Source: Phanerochaete sordida (Eukaryota > Basidiomycota > Agaricomycetes > Polyporales > Phanerochaetaceae). Taken from it: a stretch of 64,000 nucleotides of DNA. The stretch is from NCBI GenBank assembly GCA_019973155.2, contig BPQB01000020.1, positions 434,001-498,000 of the forward strand, in the 5' to 3' direction. The first letter of the stretch is position 1. Each line of letters begins with the position of its first letter. A model generated the notes under the pieces. The model did not search any database. It was not told the DNA's origin and was given only the letters and a program-made list of their open reading frames with translations. Positions 56,577 through 64,000 of the stretch are shown here, in pieces. Made by a program: the position numbers and the translations under genes.

Positions 56577-58900
56577 GATGTGTCGGCCGGCGGAGAGGGC
56601 TCGATCTAAACTCTGTATTGTATCTGTGCGCACAACGAGAGGCTATCTTACGTCTGCAGCGCGGTCCTGGGCAAGCCGCGAATTCCCCATTTGAGTCATG
56701 GCCTTGCTTAACAAGGTTTATTGCCGACCGCATTATATTAATTGAAGCCTCACTTTGTGGAACAGGCGTCTCATTGAGCTCGCCGTTCTCAGCTGACAGC
56801 TCGTCCGCTCGTCGGTCTACAGAACGCGTAAAAGACATACGACGATGAAGAAAAGCTGGTGCGTGCTCTATAATCTCGGGCATGCTCGAAACCGTCGCCG
56901 AGCGGCCCTACTAATTCGCAGGTACCAGATCTCCGCAGGGCCTGTTTCAGTCCCGGGCTGCAAACTGCAAAGCGCGACTCTAGCGACACGGTGACTTCTC
57001 AACTACACCAGCGCCGGCAGATGCATCTGGATGCCATGCTGATCAGATGTCCCGAGTCCCGGAAGGTGCTCGCAGCTCGAAGCAAATCCCTCGCGATCTT
57101 GCCCCAGCTCGCGTGGCCGAGAGCTCGAGGCTCCGGAGATACTCAAAGTCAATCCCGGAGGCACATCCCCTGCTGCTCACCTCCGAGGTTTCATTGCCCC
57201 TCGTCTAAGGCAAGGTTTTCCCAGCACAAAGCGGCGTTGAACGTGGAGTGTTGAAGGCCGGATAGCCTGCGGAGCAGCCTGAGGCGGTGGCTTCGCCGCC
57301 TAGTAGCATTAAGATGAGCATCGCACGGAGACTACAACGCTCCTTTCATGAGCGTACCTCTGCCCGAGAATGGAAACGATTCGCACCACCGTGCCCTCCA
57401 AGCCGCCCCAGCACCAGACAGGCACGCTGATCGAAGTTCTGCGACCCGGGAGGTGCTCAAAGCCTATCTCTCCCGGTCCGCGCACACTCTGCTGGAGGCA
57501 CATCCCCGAGTGCTCACGCGCACGTCCTACCCGAGCACCTCCGGGCTCTCATACCCTATCTGATGCGTGCAAAATTCCCGCCACTGAATGAAATACAGAA
57601 TATTAATGTACTGTATCACGGCCACGGCTTGACTCAGAGAGGTGTGAGTATGCGGCCAGTCTCTCAAACTTCGGCAGAGGCGCAGCCGTCATTGCTGTAG
57701 ATAATGAAAATATCGAGGAGTAGAGTACGGTTGCAGCTTTACTAATACTCGGAGACGTATCAGTGCACGATACCAACTGGGGATTAACACATGCGAGAAC
57801 GAAATGAACGTCCCTCAAGCGATATTACTTGCATCCTGCACGATGCAATCTCCGTCGGAGCGCGTTGGCAGATACCGTCGCGTAGCTCATTGAGCTGTCT
57901 GCGCGCCCTCTGCTCAGGCGGCAGGTTCCCGGTGATGCACGAAAGGGACAAGGGCTTTGCGCTGGCTCGCGTTAAGTCCGACTCGGTCGTAATGACGCGC
58001 ATTCGGATTCGAAGCGAGCTGCTTCCTCACCAGACAAAGGCATTATAGCTTGCGACCCTGTGCACGCGTGGGGTGCGCGTGTGTGATAGAGTGTGTGCGA
58101 CGCGGACAGGCCGTGGGTCCGCATGCGCCATATGCAGGCGCAACTGGACGGCAGGAGCAGGCTCCGCGCTGGTGCGGCAGCCACTGGGGGCCGTCGGAGC
58201 CGAGGGCGGAGCGGGCGGAGTGTGCAGCGGCGGTGGCGGCCCTGGCTGAGGTTGGGGCTCCGCTGGGAGCGACAATTAGGATTGGGCGCCGTTCGGGAGC
58301 GCCGCTTCTGTGTTTGAATTGCGCCGGTCGAGCAGGAACACGCCAGCCCTGTGAGTGTCGAAATTGCTGCTGTGACGTGGGGGCTGGGGCAGCGTCGGCC
58401 GCGTCTCGGAGGGCGAAAACGGAGGGCCCCTGAGGAGCCCTAGAATAGGAGGCGGGTGCAGATTGGGACGGTTGGGCAGACAGCTGCGAGACAAGAGCTT
58501 GTACGGCATTTTGGACCGGACGGCCACCGCGTGTGCACCTCTGTCTCTTGCGCTTCAAGGTCCTGTGCGGGGATTTTGAAAGCGTCGAGGACGGGTGTGG
58601 ATATCGAGCGTAAGTGCGTCCAATCTCGATGCTCGCAGGGATCGGCAGATCTGGACGGACTGTCGGTTGGGGAAAATCGGAATTATTCTAATTTGATGGA
58701 GTTGGTGTCCGAGCGAGGTGCTAGCGACCTCCTTCAGACGGCCATTCGTTGATTAGCCATGGCTTGCCGAGTCCTCTTTGACCGCGACGTCCTGCACGAT
58801 GGACTGGCCGTACCCGACTCGCGTGGGCGTTGTGGCGCGGGCGTCTGGTGACGGAGCGTGCTGACGTGACCTGTGCTGTGTTTTTGGGCTGCAAGCGATC
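56577..58900. other. Gene-poor stretch; one weak ORF
   Basis: Nothing convincing lies between 56,577 and 58,000. A - strand frame at 58,558-58,043 (171 codons, start MKRKRQRCTRGGRPVQNAV) is basic, then Pro/Ala/Ser-rich, and could be one exon of a gene whose 5' end I cannot place. A + strand frame overlaps it, so chance is equally likely. I therefore do not call a gene. Confidence 0.35.
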
Positions 58901-58920
58901 CGTAAAGTGGCGAGACACAC

Positions 58921-58940
58921 ACTACTACTACTACTACTAC
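58921..58940. repeat. (ACT)n microsatellite
   Basis: Six to seven perfect ACT triplets at the left edge of the GC-rich repeat region. Confidence 0.9.
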
Positions 58941-61790
58941 GTCACCAAAGCTGTCCTTTTCTCTGGTGCGCGCGGTGTGCTTCCCCGCGCTGTCCGCGCC
59001 TGCTCGCTGCTCATTGGCTCCCGTCCTCGCGCTTCCCACGCCCGCCCCCGCACTTGCTCCCAGCCCGCTCTTCGCTCTCGCCCCCACCGTGTCCGTGCCA
59101 CCTTGCGAGTTTCCATGTCCGCACGCCCAAGTGCGCCGCCTTCTTTGACGTTCTGCGCGCTGGCTGGGCTAATCGATGCCCTCGCAGGTCCGTGTCTCGC
59201 TGCGCTCCACCGGCCGTCTTGCCCGAGTCGCCCAGCCCAGTGAGTGTGTGCCCTTTCTGCGCCGCCCGTGCTGACCGCCATGCGCTTTGCAGTGCCGCTG
59301 CGCTCGCCAGCGCGAGAACCTGAAGCGGCCGCTCGACGACCAGAGACACACGCACAGCGGAGCGTCGTCCGCCGCCCCTCCCACTGCGTGCCGCCCTGCT
59401 CGCTCAATAGGGCGATGCTACCGGGCGTCGGAGGATGGTGTCGATAAGCGAGTCGGGGGAGCCAGAGGTCGGTACGTCGCGAAAGCTGCCGTCTGCGCTG
59501 TCCAGGCCCGCTAACGTGCGTTCGCAGGCGCTGCCCGCCGACCGTTTCGGCTCGATACTGGCCGCGCGCCGCTCGTAACGTTCGCCAGCCCAGTGAGTAC
59601 GCGCTTTCTCCGCTTGCCACGCCGCCCACGCTGACGCTTTGCAGTGTGCTGACGCACCTCGCCCGCCCGTCGAAAGGTGCTCCGCCGCCCTGGCTGCCGC
59701 GAGAAGCAGAAGCCGCCGCTCGGCAACCGAAACACACGCAGAGGAGAGCGTCGTGGGAGCACAAGTGCTCCGCCCTCTCGCTGCGCGCCGCCCCGCTCAT
59801 TCGACAACGCGGGGTCATGTGTGCGAATGCGTCGGTCACCGGCCGTCGGAGGATGGCGTCGAGAAGTGCGGGGCGGCTGCGGAGAGATGGCGGGAGCCAA
59901 ATGCGTCTTCCGCGACTCCCGCTGGTACGTCGCCAAACGCTGTCGTCTGCGCCGTCCCGGCTCGCTAACCTGCACTCGTAGGTGCTGCCCGCGCGCCGCG
60001 AATCAAGCCTCCGAGTGCGCCTGCGACCCGCCCGTCCACAGGCCAACTCGGTATCTCGGAGACCGCGCGACGCCCTCGAAGCACAGGTGCGCCGACCTTT
60101 CACCTCGTGCTGGTACGCGCGGCTGACGGCGGAACGTCACAGATGCGGCCGAGGCGGTCGCCGGACGTCGAAATATGCCGTCGGAAAATGCGGGGGTCGG
60201 TGCGCACCGCAGCGCGCCGCGGTGCCTCGTCTGCGAATTCCGTTGGTGCGTGTCCACTAGCCGTCGTCCGCACCGTCCATGCTCATCGGTCTGCGCCCGT
60301 AGATCCTATCCGCGACCGCCGCGAGGCTGCGGTGCCGAGGCGTGCGGCCCGCAAAGTGTCGCGCGCACGCCCGGCCGCGTCGCCCGTCTCCTCGTGGAGA
60401 TGCGTCGTGGGCCGCCGACCTGTCCGTCCGCCGTCAACGTCAGCACCTCGGTTCCCACCAGCGAGATCAGGGGCGACGTACGTTGCGATCCGCGCGACAT
60501 CATGCCCCTCTCCCCTCCGCCATCCTCTCCTCCACCTCGTGCACCCCGCGCGCAGGGTCTACGACAGCCGCTACCGCTCTACGCTGTCCTTCGGCGCCGG
60601 CGCCATCAGTGAGTGCGCGCGACCTTCGTGGACTCTTCGTCGATGGCTGACTGGCGTGCCGTTCGCAGCGCCTGCTCGCGTCGCCCGAGTTTCCCGCACC
60701 CGCGCGCCGTAACGACGACTCCCAAGAACGTAGCCCGCTACGCCCGGCAGCCGTCCAGTGCGGGAGCGAAGATGCGCCGTCCTCGGACGTCGGCTGGATG
60801 GCCTCGGTCGACGATGACTACGGTCGCATGCGCGGCCTGGTCGGCGTCGCCGCGACGCGACGCGGCCGCTGGCCGTCGGGATATGGCGCACGAAGGACGC
60901 AGGGACCGCGCGGGTGTCCACGACTCCATCGGTGCGTCGTTCGAAATCGTCGTCCGCGCCTTCGAAGCTGACGCCGCGCTCGTAGATGTCGGTTGTGAGC
61001 GTCGCGCTCTGACGACCGCGCGTACGCACGGACGCTCGCGCGTCCACGCGTGCCCGACGTCGACACACTCAAGGCTCGCGCGGACGGACAGGGCCGCGAA
61101 CGCGTGTTCGCGCTGTCCCGCGAAGTCGGCCCCATCGGTGCGCCGCTCGAAACTGTCGTCCGCGCCCTCGGAGCTGACAGCGCGCTCGTAGACGTCGGTC
61201 GCGAGCGTTTCCTCCAACGTCCGCGCGTGTGGACGGCCGCCCAGATCTCGACGCGCAAGCGGCCTTCCCATCGCCTCTTCCCGGGAATGCGCATTCCGCG
61301 CTGTCGAGCTGCCTGGGACACGGGAAATCAGCGCGCGGTCGCGATAGCGAAGGACTCGACTCACGGACAGCGGACGCGCGGCACCGCAGTCCTCCGCCTT
61401 CTCCCTCGACGAACGTCGCTTCGTGCGCTCGCTTCGCGCTCCGCGCTCGCTCGCCTGCTTACTGGCGGAACCTCCGCCGCCGCCGCCGCCGCCGTTGTGC
61501 TCGCCGTTCCGCGTCGCGCCTGGCGGACGACCTCGCCCTCCCCGCAGTTGGCCTCCGGCGGGTCGAGGTCCCGAAACGCGGCGCGGCGAAGCAGCCCGGG
61601 GCGTGCGCGCGCGACGTCGTTCTGCGCGTCGTTTCGACGCGTTAGGCGCCCGTGTTTCGCGAGCACTTCCGACGGCGTGCGCGGTGGCTCTGGGGTGCGA
61701 GGAGGGTGTGGGGGATGTGCAGGGTGTGTGGGGGGTGTTTCCGGGCTGGCTGGGCGGTTGGTGGGCTGTGGGCGGGTCTTGTACACTAGC
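58941..61790. repeat. GC-rich region of degenerate tandem repeats
   Basis: Extremely GC- and CG-rich DNA with frames open on both strands. At least two kinds of internal repeat are visible. Units of about 350 bp around 59.29-59.52 and 59.65-59.97 kb share GTCGGAGGATGGTGTCGA-type and CTCGCTAAC...TCGCAG-type segments, with a weaker third unit near 60.1-60.3 kb. A unit of about 200 bp occurs at 60.93 and 61.13 kb (ATCGGTGCGTCGTTCGAAAT versus ATCGGTGCGCCGCTCGAAAC). Splice-like signals recur at the unit borders. I cannot tell a fast-evolving spliced gene from non-coding repeats. A CCG run lies near 61,470-61,495. Confidence 0.5.
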
Positions 61791-62231
61791 TAGCTAGAGT
61801 TTCGGATGAATATAATGGAGCTCATTGTGCTGCAGAGGTGTGATTAGTATCTGTCGCCGCTTCACATCCTCGCTCTCGACACACACTGAGATGTCTGGCT
61901 TGCTCGCTGAGGCTTCTGAGGGCATGTCGGAGGGGCAGGGATTCACTGAGAGATGAGGGCGAGAACAAGGCAGGCATTTTTTGGCACACTGGATCAAAAT
62001 TCTCGCCGATTCTGACCGCACGCTGCCCCGCAACCTGCATCACTGCAATTTCGGGAGCCCAGGACACTAGCACGCTCTCCTGTCACAATGCCCGCAGCCC
62101 CAATTGATCCCGAGCGGCACAGGAATCAAGCAGACCGGAAACATGAATTTTCGTACTGCTTCATTCCCGTGTCACTCTGCATCTCAAAGCCGGGAAAGTA
62201 AATGCCATTGCAGCCATCTAATTACGCTATT
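61791..62231. other. Intergenic, 440 bp
   Basis: GC content drops sharply compared with the repeat region to the left. It holds the 3' flank of the - strand gene; nothing else was seen. Confidence 0.45.
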
Positions 62232-62938
62232 CTAGTCATCGAGAGCATAGTACGCCGTCTTCACGGCCTTGTGCTTGTCCCCGCAGTCGTTCCGCGCCGC
62301 TGTCCGCGCCTCCTTCTGTTCCCACCCGTCGCACCGCACACGGAGCGCCACCGTCTCGGCGTCCGTCAGCCGCCTGAAGTGGATCTCGCCCCGGCTGACA
62401 GCCGAGACGAGGGTGCGGGCGCGCTCGAGCGAGCGGATTTTGGACGGCGCCGCAAAGGGGATGTCGGCGGGCCAGCCGACGAGCCGCGCGCCGTACAGCC
62501 ACTCGTGCTTGGGCACCCCCATTCGCGTCGGCGTCCAAATCATCTTCGGCGTGTCAGCTGCGGCATTCGCGTTCGCGTCCGCGCCGTCCGTGCGTTTCGC
62601 ACGCTCCTGACGTGTGAACGCGGCTGCGGGAAAGCGCCGGAGTCAGCGTCGTACGAGAGGAGTGCACGGCGGCGGAGAGGGGAGGAGGACGCACCGAGTG
62701 CGGCAGTTAGGGCCGCTCCGAGCTCTCTCTGCTGCTTGCGCAAGTGGTCCATGTAGAGCGGTGCTGGACAGGGTACAGGGCGATTTAGATAGTAATCCGA
62801 TGAGACCGAGAGGAATGTGGACGCACCGTTTTTGCGCTCGTCGCCCTCGAGACCCAGCTTCATGTTCGTCCGCTTCTTCGGCCGTGTCGTGCGACCCGGT
62901 GAAGTTGGCTTGCAGCTCTTGGTGCGGCTTGGAGGCAT
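62232..62938 (-). CDS. Small basic protein of unknown function
   Basis: Three exons (62938-62827, 62763-62695, 62623-62232) join in phase to 190 residues. The N-terminus is Lys/Arg/Thr-rich (KSCKPTSPGRTTRPKKRTNM). A helix follows (YMDHLRKQQRELGAALTAAL) and an Ala/Asp linker leads to the conserved-looking block TPTRMGVPKHEWLYGARLVG, WPADIPFAAPSKIRSLERAR, and a final helix (DAETVALRVRCDGWEQKEAR). The pattern of a GWP-x-x-(I/V)PF-x-APS block after a basic lead resembles hypothetical proteins I recall from basidiomycete genomes. No enzyme motif is seen. Both introns have good gtgcgt donors and cag acceptors. Confidence 0.68.
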
Positions 62939-64000
62939 GTTTGTGGCAGGGACAAGAAGGATGTGTCGTTCGCGCAGGCAGCAATTATTCCAACGAGATC
63001 TAAGCGGAGCTGTCGACGTAGAATGGCACTCGTCGGCTGCCGTTCAGCCTGGTGCACGGCAAGCAGTTCCGCTGCCGTCCTGCGTCGGGCCAACGAACGA
63101 CCGCCGACCGCCCGCTCGCCGCGGTCGCAGAGCCCGCCACGTAATACGTCCGTCCGTCGACATGCCTACAGAGGGCGGCGGTCAGCGTGGAATGCTCGGA
63201 AGCGGTCGAGTCACCGGGACGGGGCTCGACGGAGGCGGAGCTCACCTGGGCGTGCGGCGCCGTCCTGATCGCACCGCATCAGGCCCCAATCCTGTCGCTG
63301 TCAAGGGTCCGTCGCGCTAGCGGGGTTCTGCACTGTAACGCCCCACTCGGCTTCCGCTCATGCGACCGCGCGATTGGAATCGGCGGCCGCCGCTGCCCTC
63401 GCCGACGGCCATATTGACGCGCCTCTCGTCGGCTTCGCTTCGCTATCGCACGCGCGTCGGTAACATCGCCGCAGTTGGGCGCGACGTGACGCTCACCTAG
63501 CAATGCTACTGAGAGGCTCGAGCGATGCACTCGCCGCGCAGAGTCGCGTCGGCCCAGACATCTTCGAATTGCCCGCGATATTTTCTCAGTCGACGTGCAG
63601 CTCCCATTTGACAGCGCGCGACCTCTGCGCTCGCCGCCTGGAGTAAAATATGTGCTCGCCGTCCACCACAGGGCTCTTGCAGAGCGTGCACATGCGGGAT
63701 GGACACTCGCGGCGAATGCGAGTGGGAGTCGGGGTGAGAGAGGCGGGCGCACTAAGCGAGGCGCATCAAGATCTCCATCATCGATTGGGCAGATCCATCA
63801 CGACGCCACAAAGCTCGGCTCTCCTCCTCCCCTCATGTTCTCGCGGCGGACCCTCCAAATTGCTGCCTTTTGCCGTCGCAAAATACGAGAGTGAGTGAGA
63901 ACATACCGGGGAAATGTTTTGCGAGTCGAGCTGAAGCAGCAGCGCCCGCAGTTTTTACTGCTGAGCGCGAACGTCATTTCGACGCGAACACCGCCGCCTG
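62939..64000. other. Right end of the window, 1.06 kb
   Basis: The frame at 63,752-63,279 (-) and several + frames overlap one another in GC-rich DNA without motifs. No gene is supported; one could extend in from outside the window. Confidence 0.4.

Noticed and set aside
58937..60103. 388-codon open frame on the - strand
   Set aside because: It runs through degenerate GC-rich repeats, is Arg/Gly/Ser-rich throughout, and is matched by open frames on the other strand.

Overview
The window reads as nuclear DNA of a filamentous basidiomycete, probably an Agaricomycete. The genes have many short introns (mostly 48-70 bp, GT...AG), the coding DNA is GC-rich, and the families present fit: a DUF6589 protein, BTB proteins, class 3 lipases, dienelactone hydrolases and an Rlm1/MEF2-type MADS factor. 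No rRNA, tRNA, CRISPR array or bacterial operon was seen. Exon joins given here were worked out by hand from splice sites and reading-frame continuity.

Layout. 0-10 kb: an RTC4-like protein (+), a BTB protein (-), a membrane-anchored coiled-coil protein (-), a small secreted/membrane protein with a PPxY tail (+) and a second BTB protein (+). 10.3-14.6 kb: TPT1 (tRNA 2'-phosphotransferase, +) converging on a class 3 lipase (-). 16-21 kb: two small secreted proteins sharing a Gly/Asn motif, and another class 3 lipase (-). 21-24.7 kb: no convincing gene. 24.74-28.45 kb: a complete DNA transposon. 29.9-31.8 kb: the MADS-box factor. 34.5-38.9 kb: a second lipase plus TPT1 unit, inverted relative to the first. 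39-54 kb: conserved housekeeping genes (APP1, a zinc-binding-motif protein, DED1, SEC72, a dienelactone hydrolase, HGH1, SPT20). 55-56.6 kb: a second dienelactone hydrolase. 56.6-64 kb: a GC-rich, repeat-bearing stretch with one small gene at 62.2-62.9 kb.

The main discovery candidate is the 3.7-kb element at 24,741-28,449. It has 143-bp terminal inverted repeats (4 mismatches), a perfect 11-bp target-site duplication (AAGCGCCTGCT), a 14-bp hairpin inside each terminus, and an intact two-exon gene for a 918-residue protein that I recognise as DUF6589. That family is annotated as of unknown function. Here it sits exactly where a transposase should, and it has acidic residues placed like a DDE/RNase-H triad. 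A second, convergent ORF resembles the C-terminal tail of fungal RecQ-like helicases. I infer that DUF6589 proteins are transposases of an undescribed, Mutator-like (long TIR, 11-bp TSD) transposon group.

The second structural feature is a large inverted duplication of the TPT1-lipase unit, whose arms lie about 20 kb apart. Identity is about 96% through TPT1, the intergenic block and the lipase 3' end, but falls to about 82% in the lipase first exon. One lipase intron is missing from only one arm. This mosaic pattern suggests gene conversion or a duplication breakpoint inside the lipase.
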